The position numbers and the translations under genes were made by a program. DNA of 64,000 nt from Chitinophagales bacterium (GTDB lineage Bacteria > Bacteroidota > Bacteroidia > Chitinophagales > CAIODY01). Below the pieces are notes generated by a model, which saw nothing but the letters and a program-made list of their open reading frames with translations, was not told where the DNA came from and did no database searches. Of the stretch, positions 10,128 through 20,224 are shown piece by piece (position 1 is the first letter of the stretch; each line of letters begins with the position of its first letter). The DNA is taken from assembly GCA_947449695.1 (NCBI GenBank), contig CANFST010000001.1, forward strand, positions 100,666-164,665, written 5' to 3'.

Positions 10128-11735
10128 CTATTTATCATTCAGTCTGCTGTTTTTTGCACCGTAAAAAATGTAAATCACCATGCCTACAGCCATCCACACA
10201 AAGAAACGAACCCAGGTCATCGCAGGTAAGCTTAACATTAAAGCAAAGCAAAACAGAATAGCTAAAATTGGAACGAATGGAACAAAAGGTGTTCGGAAAG
10301 ATGCAATTCTTTCAGGTTGATTTTTGCGTAAATAAATGATGCCAGCTGAAACTAAAACGAATGCAAACAAGGTTCCGATGTTTGCCATTTCAGCAATGGT
10401 ATCTAACGGAACAAAGCCAGCAATAAGGGTTACAACACCACCGGTGATAGCTGTTCCAATCCAAGGTGTTTGAAACTTAGGATGAATTTGAGCAATCCAT
10501 TCAGGCAATAATTTGTCTTTACTCATCGAATAAAAAACTCGTGATTGACCTAAAAGTGTCACCAACAAAACACTGGTGATGCCACATAATCCGCCTATTT
10601 CAACTAGGAACAATGCAATTTTATTCACCCACGAAGCATCAACTTTCGAAAAAGCATAAGCTAATGGCGCACCTTTGAAAGTGCCCAATTCATCAAATTT
10701 TAAAGTTCCGTCGCATTTAACGATGCCCGTAAATACTGCACTCATCAATATGTACAAGATGGTGCAAATCAATAAACTCCAAATAATTGCACGTGGCACA
10801 TCGCGTTTTGGATTTTTTGCTTCTTCACTTGTAGTGGAAACTGCATCAAAACCAATGTAAGCAAAAAATATAACTGCCGCTCCCATAAAGATGCCACTCC
10901 AGCCACCAAAACCAGTCTGAACTGTACCTCCAAACAAATGAACGAGCCATTGCCAAAGCGGAGTTGAATTAGCATTAACAGTATTTACTGTCCCATCTGG
11001 AATAAATGCAGGTACAAATGGATGCCAATTTTCAGGATTGATAAATATGATGCCAACTCCGATGAAAAACAATGCCACCGAGGTTTTGATGACTACAATG
11101 ATGTTGTTGAATCGAGCAGATTCTTTGATTCCTAAAATCAATAAAAGTGTGATTGCCATTGAAATAAACATCGCTGGCAAATTCATAATGCCATGACCAA
11201 TTGTAGTAGCATGACCTGCTGCATCTTTCAAAATATTTCCAGCTGCATCTTTTGCAAATGTAGGCTCGAATGGTGTGAGCGCCCATATTTCGGGTACTTT
11301 CAAGCTATGCCCCGAAATTAAATCAATAAAGTTTACAAAGTGACTGCTCCAACCACTTGCTACTGCAGAAGTTGATAAACCATATTCTAAAATCAAATCC
11401 CAGCCAATTATCCAAGCAACCATTTCGCCCATGGTAGCATACGAATAAGTATAGGCACTACCTGCGATGGGAATGAAGGAAGCAAACTCAGCATAGCACA
11501 AAGCCGCAAGAATACAGGCTATCCCGCAGATGACAAATGAAATCATGATACCAGGACCTGAATTTTCGATGGCAACTTTTCCTGTTAAAACAAAGATTCC
11601 TGTGCCGATGATGCAACCAATTCCAATCGCAATCAATGACCACAAGCCCAATGTACGCTTGAGTTGATGGGTGCCAGATTCATTCTCTTGCAAAATTCGT
11701 TCAACAGATTTTGTACGGAAAAAATTATTTGCCAT
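10128..11735 (-). CDS. APC family amino acid permease (CAT-like)
   Basis: IAIGIGCIIGTGIFVLTG; FFAYIGFDAVSTTSEEAKNPKRDVPRAI. Confidence 0.92.
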   Translation of the reverse strand: MANNFFRTKSVERILQENESGTHQLKRTLGLWSLIAIGIGCIIGTGIFVLTGKVAIENSGPGIMISFVICGIACILAALCYAEFASFIPIAGSAYTYSYATMGEMVAWIIGWDLILEYGLSTSAVASGWSSHFVNFIDLISGHSLKVPEIWALTPFEPTFAKDAAGNILKDAAGHATTIGHGIMNLPAMFISMAITLLLILGIKESARFNNIIVVIKTSVALFFIGVGIIFINPENWHPFVPAFIPDGTVNTVNANSTPLWQWLVHLFGGTVQTGFGGWSGIFMGAAVIFFAYIGFDAVSTTSEEAKNPKRDVPRAIIWSLLICTILYILMSAVFTGIVKCDGTLKFDELGTFKGAPLAYAFSKVDASWVNKIALFLVEIGGLCGITSVLLVTLLGQSRVFYSMSKDKLLPEWIAQIHPKFQTPWIGTAITGGVVTLIAGFVPLDTIAEMANIGTLFAFVLVSAGIIYLRKNQPERIASFRTPFVPFVPILAILFCFALMLSLPAMTWVRFFVWMAVGMVIYIFYGAKNSRLNDK

Positions 11736-11778
11736 GTTATTAAAATAGTGTTTTTTAAGTTTGGTTAAAGAAACGAAA

Positions 11779-12546
11779 TCAAAGTGAAATTTTCAAACCA
11801 TCATACGCCAAAAAAATATTCGGCGGTAATTCTTTACTCACTTCATCATGCAAACCAAGCTGATGGCTGATGTGCGTAAAGTAAGTTTTTTCTGCGCCAA
11901 TTTTTTGAGCAATCGTAATCGCTTCATCTAAAGTAAAATGTGAAATGTGTTGTTCCTTTCGTAAGGCATTTAATACTAAAATTTTTGAGCCTTTTATTTT
12001 GTCAAATTCTCTTTCTTCAATAAAATTCGCATCGGTGATGTAAGTGAAATTACCAATGCGGTAGCCCATTACAGGCAGTTTGTAATGCAATACTTCAATT
12101 GGATTTACGATGATTTTGTTTTGGATTTTGAATGGTGAATTGTTGATTTCAAATAAATCAATTTCGGGAATACCCGGATATTTTTTGCCGCTAAAAACAT
12201 AATCGTAATCGCTTTTTATTTTCACTGCTGCATGTGCGCTACAATAAACCGGGATTGATTTCTTGTTGAAATAATTAAAAGCCCTGATGTCGTCTAGACC
12301 TGCAGTATGATCTTTGTGTTCATGCGTAAATAAAACTGCTTCCAAATGTTTTACTTCTTCTCTCAACATTTGTGTTCTAAAATCAGGACCAGTATCAATC
12401 ACCAAATTTTGTCCATCGCATTCAATCATCACCGATGAACGCAAGCGTTTATCTTTTGTATTGGTCGATTGGCAAATAGCACATGGGCAGGCAATCATAG
12501 GGATGCCTTGCGATGTGCCTGTGCCGAGAAAAGTGATGTTGAGCAT
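11779..12546 (-). CDS. MBL-fold metallohydrolase (PhnP-like)
   Basis: LGTGTSQGIPMIACPCAIC; LFTHEHKDHTAGLDD (HxHxDH). Confidence 0.92.
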   Translation of the reverse strand: MLNITFLGTGTSQGIPMIACPCAICQSTNTKDKRLRSSVMIECDGQNLVIDTGPDFRTQMLREEVKHLEAVLFTHEHKDHTAGLDDIRAFNYFNKKSIPVYCSAHAAVKIKSDYDYVFSGKKYPGIPEIDLFEINNSPFKIQNKIIVNPIEVLHYKLPVMGYRIGNFTYITDANFIEEREFDKIKGSKILVLNALRKEQHISHFTLDEAITIAQKIGAEKTYFTHISHQLGLHDEVSKELPPNIFLAYDGLKISL

Positions 12547-12580
12547 GATTACAAATGTAAGTTTTCAAATGAATCTACCG

Positions 12581-12922
12581 TTAAGTTTTTGTAATCATTT
12601 TCTGTTTTCCGTTCAATTCAATAATGTAAGTGCCTTGTGGCAAAAAAGAAATATCATAAAAGATTTGCTGCAAGCCTTCTTTTTGTTTCTCATCACATAG
12701 TTGCTGTATTTTCAGGCAATCAACAGTCAAAATCGATAAACTAATTTTTTGATTTTTGACAACAATGTATTGAATATTCAGCATCGTACTTTTATCATTT
12801 TGATAAACCTTTGCCACAAAATTTTTAGTAGTCAGTTTATTGACAGCATCATATTTTTTTCTGGCGCTTGAACTAAAACAAACGAAAAAAATAATTGGCA
12901 AGATGAAATAAATACGTTTCAT
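12581..12922 (-). CDS. Secreted small protein resembling a stand-alone T9SS C-terminal sorting domain
   Basis: Signal peptide, then ...LNIQYIVVKNQKISLSILTVDCLKIQ...FYDISFLPQGTYIIELNGKQKMITKT. Confidence 0.5.
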   Translation of the reverse strand: MKRIYFILPIIFFVCFSSSARKKYDAVNKLTTKNFVAKVYQNDKSTMLNIQYIVVKNQKISLSILTVDCLKIQQLCDEKQKEGLQQIFYDISFLPQGTYIIELNGKQKMITKT

Positions 12923-14142
12923 ATTTTGTTTTTTAAAGTCAATAAACTACTGTCACCATAACTCAAAAAACTAAAATTATTTTGCAGAGCATAATCATAA
13001 ATCTTTTTCCAATCATCGCCTACAAACGCAGCAATTAGCAACAAGAGTGTGCTTTTGGGTTGATGAAAATTGGTGATTAGTCTTTTAACAATTTTAAATT
13101 CATAACTCGGCAAACACATAATTTGTGTGGCAGCTTCAATTTTCGATAAATTATTTTCGTGCAAATAATTCAATATCGCCTGCATCGAATCGGCTTTTGA
13201 AATTTGTAAATGTTGGTTTTCCAAAGCATAAAATTGCGGCACAAAAAAAGGATTGCTTTCTTTTTTAATTAGCCGAACACCAATCCAATAAAGGCTTTCC
13301 AAAGTTCGTAAAGTCGTTGTACCAACAGCCACAATTTCATTTTTCAATTTTAATTGTTCAATTAATTTTTGCTCAATCAAAATATTTTCTTTGTGCATCG
13401 TATGCTGTAAAACATCGTCAGATTTCATCGGCAAAAAAGTACCAGCACCAACATGAAGCGTTACATACCCCACTTCAATTTTCTTCTTTTCTAAGTTATC
13501 AAAAATACTTTTAGTAAAGTGTAAACCTGCTGTTGGAGCGGCAACTGCTCCATTTTTTTCGGAATAAATGGTTTGATAGCGTTCCTCATCTGCATTATCT
13601 GCTTTGTGTTCGATGTATGGCGGAAGCGGCAACAAACCAATGGCCTCCAAAATTTTCCCAAAAGAAAAATTGCCGCTCCAGTTAAATTCAATCAAGAAGC
13701 TATCTTTTTCTTTTTCAGTTTTCTTTGCTTTTACAATTACATTTTCGTTTTCAATTTGCAATGATTTTTCTAGCAAAATGTTTTCTTTCCAACTTTTTGC
13801 ATTACCCACAAAACAACGCCAAATGCAGGTTTGCTGTACGTTCATCGACAACTCTTGTTGCGAAAATGGCGCAACAGGTTCTAAGCAAAAAATTTCGATA
13901 GGTTTATTTTTGCCAATGTCAAACAACATTCGGGCATGAATAACTTTGGTGTTGTTGAATACCAAAAAAGAATCGGCAGAAAGAAAATTTGTCACATTCA
14001 AAAACTGACTTTCTTTAATTTCCCCATTTTCATAAATCAATAATTTTGAAGCATCGCGTTGTGCCAATGGATGTTGTGCAATCCGCTCTGGTGGCAAATT
14101 GTAATTGTATTCGGATAAAGAATTTCTGCTTGGCTGCATCAT
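12919..14142 (-). CDS. queA: tRNA preQ1(34) S-adenosylmethionine ribosyltransferase-isomerase
   Basis: YNLPPERIAQHPLAQRDASKLL; GAVAAPTAGLHFT; TLHVGAGTFLP; TNFHQPKSTLLLLIAAF. Confidence 0.95.
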   Translation of the reverse strand: MMQPSRNSLSEYNYNLPPERIAQHPLAQRDASKLLIYENGEIKESQFLNVTNFLSADSFLVFNNTKVIHARMLFDIGKNKPIEIFCLEPVAPFSQQELSMNVQQTCIWRCFVGNAKSWKENILLEKSLQIENENVIVKAKKTEKEKDSFLIEFNWSGNFSFGKILEAIGLLPLPPYIEHKADNADEERYQTIYSEKNGAVAAPTAGLHFTKSIFDNLEKKKIEVGYVTLHVGAGTFLPMKSDDVLQHTMHKENILIEQKLIEQLKLKNEIVAVGTTTLRTLESLYWIGVRLIKKESNPFFVPQFYALENQHLQISKADSMQAILNYLHENNLSKIEAATQIMCLPSYEFKIVKRLITNFHQPKSTLLLLIAAFVGDDWKKIYDYALQNNFSFLSYGDSSLLTLKNKI

Positions 14143-16829
14143 TTACAAATTTCTTCGTCAATAATTTTTTGAACAAATTGTTGTGCTTTTTTTAAATCAA
14201 ATGCTTGATGTTCTTGAGTATAAATATCAAATAGGATTTGTCCCGATTGCGATGCTTTATAGTTGGTATGCCAATAATTATTTAGTGCATACAAAAACAA
14301 TTTCGATGTTTTCGGACAGTCATTTGTCCATACTTTTCCAAAATCCGAACGCATCTCACTTTCAATTTTATCTAATTCATACAAGTTGGCTTGCGGACAA
14401 AATATTGTAACGCCATAGCGTTCATTTGAAATATCAATCCAAGTTTGAGCCGCAAAATAGTCTTTGTTTGCTCCATTAATTTGCGTTTTACATGGTGTAT
14501 AAAAACCTCCATCAACGCTAATTCTGTAGGTAGGATTGTCTATTTCTAATGGCAGTGCTATGTGCATTGCCTCTTTGTCAAAATTATTTTTTTTGAACAA
14601 AGTATAGGTGCAATGACTTATTTCACCACTAACATCGCCTTCAGTAAACAGTTTGAAGCTATCAATAAATTTGTTTTGAATTGGAGGATTCACCAAAAGA
14701 AAACTATCTGGATTTAGTCCATCAATAAAAATTAATGGTGAACCACTAATTTCATTCATCAACATTTCATCTTTGTCTTCCCATTTTATTGATGGATTAA
14801 TGGATGATTTCATTTTGATATTCTTCAACAAAACATCGAAATAATATTGCGCCGAATCCACAAATCGTTTTTTAAAATTCCATTGCTTAATAGTAAAAGT
14901 ATCATTGGGTGCGCTGATGCTACACCATGCCCCCCAAGTGTGTTCGTGCCACATCACAATGCTTCTTTTTGCCCGATATAAAAGTTGTTCATCCAGTTTT
15001 ATTTGATGTTGTTCGGCATATTTTTCTAGCGCCGAAATTTTTAAACTCAACATTCTTGCATCACCTTCTTCTTTTGCCGAACTGAATGCCCCATCTTCCC
15101 AATAGCCAGTAAAATCCCCACTTTGCACAGGAATTTGCTTACCATATTTTTTTTCAAAATCTTCAAACACTTCATTGGTTGAGGCGATTTTTATTTTTGG
15201 AGAAGCATACATTTTATTCCATTTTTCAACAAAAGCAGAAAGAGAAGAATCAACTGGTCCATTGTCAGAACCAATATTGTAACGCCATTGCACAATAGAA
15301 TATGGATAATTATTGTGCTGCAATTCATCCATGTAATTACCAATTTTTTCTTGCCCTCGTTCGTTGATGTCGCCAACTTTAAAACCATGAAAAGAAGAAT
15401 AGCCTTTGCCGCAAGTCCAAAATAAAACACTATCTTTTCCGCTTACTGATTTCCACCAAAACATTTTATCGGCTTGTGCTTTTAATGTGTTTCCAATTCT
15501 ATCACCATGGTCAGGAAATTGTTCCATGTAATTTGGTGCATGGCTCACATATCTGATTCCGTGTTTTGTCAACGCACTAACTATTCCCCAGCTCATGCCT
15601 GGAATGTCGCTCTGCATGGCACTTTTAATCGGTAGTTGGAATTGCGTTCTCAAATTCGCAGCATAATCAACTGTCCAATTCAATTCATCTTGCGTCATCA
15701 AACCAGTTAATTCATTGGCGTAAAATGCAGATAATCCGATTTGATTTTTCTTTACTGCTTCAAAAAAATCTTGGCGTTGTTGAGGCGTTACAATTTTTAG
15801 AAAATTCTCTACAGCCCAAGCTGATTCAATATTCCACTTAAATGGTGCTTTGCTTTTTTCGGTTAGTTTAATCTGCCGAAGTGCATTAATGATATTTTGA
15901 TTTTGAATTTGTTCCACTTGCTCCTGCAAATGCGAATAACCGATATCATTGTGAGAATGCGGCAATAAATAAATTTCGCGATAAACAACTGGTTCTATTT
16001 TTAAAATAGTGTCTAATAATTTTCTGTGTGAATTATTTACAACTATGTGTAAATGCTTTGTGGATGATACTTTTGAGATATTGATGTTAAAATCATTGTA
16101 GTTGGTTGAAAAACTTTTTTCAATACTTCTATCATCAATTTTGATGGTAATTTTTTTATTATCATCCACATCAAAAATCTTGAAGTTCAAAACCTGTTCA
16201 TGATTATTTTGAAACTCAAAAGGAAATGGTTTTATCCAAATTTTATTTTTGTATTCAAATTGATAAGCCATCATCCAGTCTTCACTTTGTTGATTTTCAC
16301 CCACCAATTTCAATTTTATTGGGGAATGATTTTTCAAGTTTTTTGTTTCAATTTTCAAAATTGCATAGCCATGTAAATCGCCAAAAATATCTTTCTTCTT
16401 ATAGTCGTAAAGTAAAGCTGTACTATCGTTTGAGGAATTGAATATTTGATATGGGGGGTAATTTTTTTGCAGCGTTTTTATTTTTATTTTGAAATTATCA
16501 TTCACATAAAAATCAAAAAAACGAGTGCCAGAATTGGTGCCTGTAGAATGTGCAAATACCCAAATGATGTAAACGGATTTTTGTTTTTCAGAAAAGTTAA
16601 TAGTATCAGTTAGCCATTCAATTTTCATTTTTCCATCATTACATCTGGTTAATAAAGAATGATTGATGATATCGCTGTGCATAGAAATGTAAGGCAAAAT
16701 TTCGCCACTAATTCTTTCACTATAACCATTGATTACTTTTTGATTACCCCAATTTGGAGTGTTATATGATTGAGCATTGACAAAGGTTTCAATGCTCGTG
16801 AACAAAACAATTAGTAACAGCTTTTTCAT
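14139..16829 (-). CDS. GH38-like alpha-mannosidase family protein, secreted
   Basis: LLPHSHNDIGYSHLQEQVEQIQ; WNIESAWAVENFL; MWHEHTWGAW. Confidence 0.8.
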   Translation of the reverse strand: MKKLLLIVLFTSIETFVNAQSYNTPNWGNQKVINGYSERISGEILPYISMHSDIINHSLLTRCNDGKMKIEWLTDTINFSEKQKSVYIIWVFAHSTGTNSGTRFFDFYVNDNFKIKIKTLQKNYPPYQIFNSSNDSTALLYDYKKKDIFGDLHGYAILKIETKNLKNHSPIKLKLVGENQQSEDWMMAYQFEYKNKIWIKPFPFEFQNNHEQVLNFKIFDVDDNKKITIKIDDRSIEKSFSTNYNDFNINISKVSSTKHLHIVVNNSHRKLLDTILKIEPVVYREIYLLPHSHNDIGYSHLQEQVEQIQNQNIINALRQIKLTEKSKAPFKWNIESAWAVENFLKIVTPQQRQDFFEAVKKNQIGLSAFYANELTGLMTQDELNWTVDYAANLRTQFQLPIKSAMQSDIPGMSWGIVSALTKHGIRYVSHAPNYMEQFPDHGDRIGNTLKAQADKMFWWKSVSGKDSVLFWTCGKGYSSFHGFKVGDINERGQEKIGNYMDELQHNNYPYSIVQWRYNIGSDNGPVDSSLSAFVEKWNKMYASPKIKIASTNEVFEDFEKKYGKQIPVQSGDFTGYWEDGAFSSAKEEGDARMLSLKISALEKYAEQHQIKLDEQLLYRAKRSIVMWHEHTWGAWCSISAPNDTFTIKQWNFKKRFVDSAQYYFDVLLKNIKMKSSINPSIKWEDKDEMLMNEISGSPLIFIDGLNPDSFLLVNPPIQNKFIDSFKLFTEGDVSGEISHCTYTLFKKNNFDKEAMHIALPLEIDNPTYRISVDGGFYTPCKTQINGANKDYFAAQTWIDISNERYGVTIFCPQANLYELDKIESEMRSDFGKVWTNDCPKTSKLFLYALNNYWHTNYKASQSGQILFDIYTQEHQAFDLKKAQQFVQKIIDEEICK

Positions 16830-17431
16830 TCGATATTTTTTAGACTTACACTTTTTAAATGTTGCAATTTGTTTAAAATGGATTCAAAATTTTCAAGTGG
16901 AATTGCAACTTTAATTTCGCAAAACAATTCAATTTTTTTTGAAACAATATTCAGCGAATTTGCTTTTACAATATTCATCACTTCGCCTAATTGTGTATAA
17001 TCGCATTCTATAGAAATTTCTTTTTCAATTGATTTGGTAACGATTTCAACGTAGTTCAACGCCAATGTTGTTGCAGTTTTGTAAGCATTGATTAAACCTG
17101 GAACACCCAATAAAATTCCGCCAAAATATCTTACCACAACAACTAAAATGTTGGTTAAATTTTTAGAATCAATTTGATTTAAAATTGGCTTACCTGCTGT
17201 GCCACTTGGTTCGCCATCATCGCTGCTGCGAAAATTGTTTTTATCATTCCCAATTCTATAGGCAAAGCAATGATGAACTGCTTTTGGGTGTTCTTCTTTT
17301 AATTTTGATAATTGAATTTTAAATTCTTCCACCGATGAAATTGGAAATGCAAACGCAATGAATCTGCTGCCACGGTCAGTAAATTCAGCTATCGTAGTTG
17401 CTTTGATTGTTGTATATTGAAATTCAGTCAA
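16826..17431 (-). CDS. YigZ/IMPACT family protein
   Basis: DRGSRFIAFAFPISS; HHCFAYRIG; RSSDDGEPSGTAGKPIL; VVRYFGGILLGVPGLINAY. Confidence 0.95.
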   Translation of the reverse strand: MTEFQYTTIKATTIAEFTDRGSRFIAFAFPISSVEEFKIQLSKLKEEHPKAVHHCFAYRIGNDKNNFRSSDDGEPSGTAGKPILNQIDSKNLTNILVVVVRYFGGILLGVPGLINAYKTATTLALNYVEIVTKSIEKEISIECDYTQLGEVMNIVKANSLNIVSKKIELFCEIKVAIPLENFESILNKLQHLKSVSLKNIE

Positions 17432-17449
17432 AGAATATTTTTTGCGAAA

Positions 17450-18457
17450 ATGCTAATTAAGTTTTATTTTGCTATCAAATTTACAAGAAAGGTGAAAATA
17501 ATTTTATTGATTATTTCAATATTGGTATCAACAATGGTAATTACTTTTTCTTGCAAAAAGGAATATCAGGATGGTAGCACGACTATACTATCGGATAATC
17601 CTTACAGCCATATTATTTATCCACCAAATATCACTCCGCCTGTTATTGATAGCAATAGTTTTGTGGGTATTCATAAATACATTTTTCAAGCTCGTTGCGC
17701 CATGCCTGGGTGTCACGATGGAACTTTTGAACCCGATTTCAGAACAGTTCAAAGTGCTTATAGCACGTTGATTTTACAACCTGTAGTAAAAAATAATACA
17801 GCACATAGTTTTGTTTATCGAGTTAAACCTTATGATGCTGCGATGAGTTGGTTGCACGAAAGAATCATTACCAACGATAAAGTTTTAGGGCGAATGCCTA
17901 TTTATGATTCGATGTTGCCACCACATCAAATTACCCAAATATCAAACTGGATAAACAGCGGTGCACCTGATATGTTTGGCAACTTAGCTAATCAACCTAA
18001 TGCCAATCCGCAAACATTTGGTTTTGTGGCTACTATTCCAGTTGGAGGCAATCCATATCGAATTGATTCAATAAGAAAAGGCAATCCATTTATGCCATTT
18101 TTAGTTCCTAACAATACACAATTAACTATTTGGTTTGGTGTGTACGATGATATTCAAACGCCGCTACAATTAACTTATAACAAAGTAAAATTTAGTGCAA
18201 ATGCTTTAGGTTTTAATAGTGCATCTTCGTACAACTTGAATAGTGTAACAACACCAGTTTGGATGGATAATTTGTTTTCTATGCACATGCCATACTATTA
18301 CTATTACACAATTAATACTGCTTCGTTACCCAATGGGCAACCCATTTATTTCAGATTTTATACGCAAGATAATCAGCACACACAGCCTGTTGAATTACCT
18401 GCTGATGGATGGGATTTTTATCAGCAGAGTTACTTTTCTTTAATCGTTGCTCCTTAA
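17450..18457 (+). CDS. Lipoprotein with single CX4CH putative heme-binding motif
   Basis: Lipobox ITFSC; IFQARCAMPGCHDGTFEPDFRTVQSAYSTL; RMPI. Confidence 0.65.
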   Translation: MLIKFYFAIKFTRKVKIILLIISILVSTMVITFSCKKEYQDGSTTILSDNPYSHIIYPPNITPPVIDSNSFVGIHKYIFQARCAMPGCHDGTFEPDFRTVQSAYSTLILQPVVKNNTAHSFVYRVKPYDAAMSWLHERIITNDKVLGRMPIYDSMLPPHQITQISNWINSGAPDMFGNLANQPNANPQTFGFVATIPVGGNPYRIDSIRKGNPFMPFLVPNNTQLTIWFGVYDDIQTPLQLTYNKVKFSANALGFNSASSYNLNSVTTPVWMDNLFSMHMPYYYYYTINTASLPNGQPIYFRFYTQDNQHTQPVELPADGWDFYQQSYFSLIVAP

Positions 18458-18690
18458 TTTTTACGTTAAAGTTGGAGAATTTTAGTTTGTTTATCTCTTA
18501 AAAAAAATTAATCCAATAATTTTAATTAACTGATACATATAAATAATATCATAAATAAAGTCAAAGCATTTTATAAATAGCGTTTTAAAACTTTTATTTG
18601 GATCAACTTTATTTTACTTTTAACATGATTAACAATAAGTAAATTTAATTTTCTAAAACAATTACATTTGCCACTCAAAAAAATATAATC

Positions 18691-20058
18691 ATGCAAGTTT
18701 GGAAAGAATACCAAGAAAAAAATAAAGAACGTTTTTTAAATGAGTTGTTAGATTTATTGCGCATTCCATCGGTTAGCGCAAGAACAGAAAACAATGCCGA
18801 CACGGCAAAATGTGCCGAAGAAGTTAAGCAACGAATGATTGAAGCTGGTGCTGATAATGTTGAAGTGTGCCCTACTGCTGGTCATCCAATAGTTTATGGT
18901 GAAAAAATTATTGATGCTTCAAAACCAACAGTTTTGGTTTATGGGCATTATGATGTACAACCTGCTGACCCTTTAGAATTGTGGACTTCACCACCATTTG
19001 AACCTGTTATTAAAGATGGTAAAATCTATGCTCGTGGAAGTGCTGATGATAAAGGACAGTTTTATATGCATGTGAAAGCATTTGAAACCATGATGAAAAC
19101 TAACACTTTACCTTGTAATGTGAAGTTCATGATTGAAGGTGAAGAAGAAGTGGGCAGCAATAATCTGGGTATTTTCTTAGAAAAAAATAAAGAGAAATTA
19201 AAAGCCGATGTGGTTTTGGTTTCCGATACTTCCATGATTAGCATGGAAAACCCCAGCTTGGAAGCAGGTTTGAGAGGTTTAGCTTATATGGAAGTAGAAG
19301 TTGTAGGACCCAATAAAGATTTGCACAGTGGTGTGTATGGTGGTGCTGTGGCTAATCCTGCCACAATTTTAGCAAAAATGATTGCATCATTACACGATGA
19401 AAATAATCACATTACCATTCCAGGATTTTATGATGATGTAATAGAATTAACCGCTGCCGAAAGAGAAGAATTGAACAGAACACCATTCGATTTAAGCGAA
19501 TACAAAAAAGATTTAGGCATCAACGAAGTGTGGGGTGAAAAGGGTTTCAGCACTTTGGAGCGAACTGGCATTCGCCCGACGATGGAAGTGAATGGCATTT
19601 GGGGTGGTTATACTGGCGAAGGTGCAAAAACAGTTTTGCCTTCAAAAGCAAATGCAAAAATTTCGATGCGATTAGTGCCGAATCAAAAAAGTGAAACGAT
19701 TTCCAATTTATTCAAAGCACATTTTGAAAAAATTGCTCCGCCTTATGTTACGGTAAAAGTTACAGCACATCATGGCGGTGAACCTGTGGTAACACCTACG
19801 GATAGTGTGGCTTACAAAGCTGCACACAAAGCCATTGAAACTACTTTTGGTAAATCACCAATTCCAACTCGTGGTGGTGGAAGTATTCCAATCGTAGCGC
19901 TTTTTGAAAGTGTATTAGGATTAAAAACTGTGTTGATGGGCTTTGGTTTGGATAGCGATGGATTGCATTCGCCTAATGAGCATTACCATGTTTTCAATTA
20001 CTACAAAGGCATTGAAACCATTCCGTTTTTCTTCCAATATTTTTCTGAAATGAGTTAA
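18691..20058 (+). CDS. M20 family dipeptidase
   Basis: VLVYGHYDVQPADPLELWTSPPFEPVIKDGKIYARGSADDKGQ; EGEEEVGS; GLHSPNEHYH. Confidence 0.95.
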   Translation: MQVWKEYQEKNKERFLNELLDLLRIPSVSARTENNADTAKCAEEVKQRMIEAGADNVEVCPTAGHPIVYGEKIIDASKPTVLVYGHYDVQPADPLELWTSPPFEPVIKDGKIYARGSADDKGQFYMHVKAFETMMKTNTLPCNVKFMIEGEEEVGSNNLGIFLEKNKEKLKADVVLVSDTSMISMENPSLEAGLRGLAYMEVEVVGPNKDLHSGVYGGAVANPATILAKMIASLHDENNHITIPGFYDDVIELTAAEREELNRTPFDLSEYKKDLGINEVWGEKGFSTLERTGIRPTMEVNGIWGGYTGEGAKTVLPSKANAKISMRLVPNQKSETISNLFKAHFEKIAPPYVTVKVTAHHGGEPVVTPTDSVAYKAAHKAIETTFGKSPIPTRGGGSIPIVALFESVLGLKTVLMGFGLDSDGLHSPNEHYHVFNYYKGIETIPFFFQYFSEMS

Positions 20059-20156
20059 AAATTCAAAAATCATATAAGTTTATGGTTAAAATTATTTTCA
20101 AACTTAACTATAACAAAGGCTTTAGAACTTATTTGCAACTCAATTACATTTTTATT

Positions 20157-20186
20157 AAAAAATAGCGCATAAATGCGCTATTTTTG
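20157..20186 (+). terminator. Stem-loop terminator
   Basis: aaaaatagcgca-taaa-tgcgctattttt. Confidence 0.75.
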
Positions 20187-20224
20187 TTTCCATTTTTCAA
20201 AAAACAAATCAATATAATCGCACT

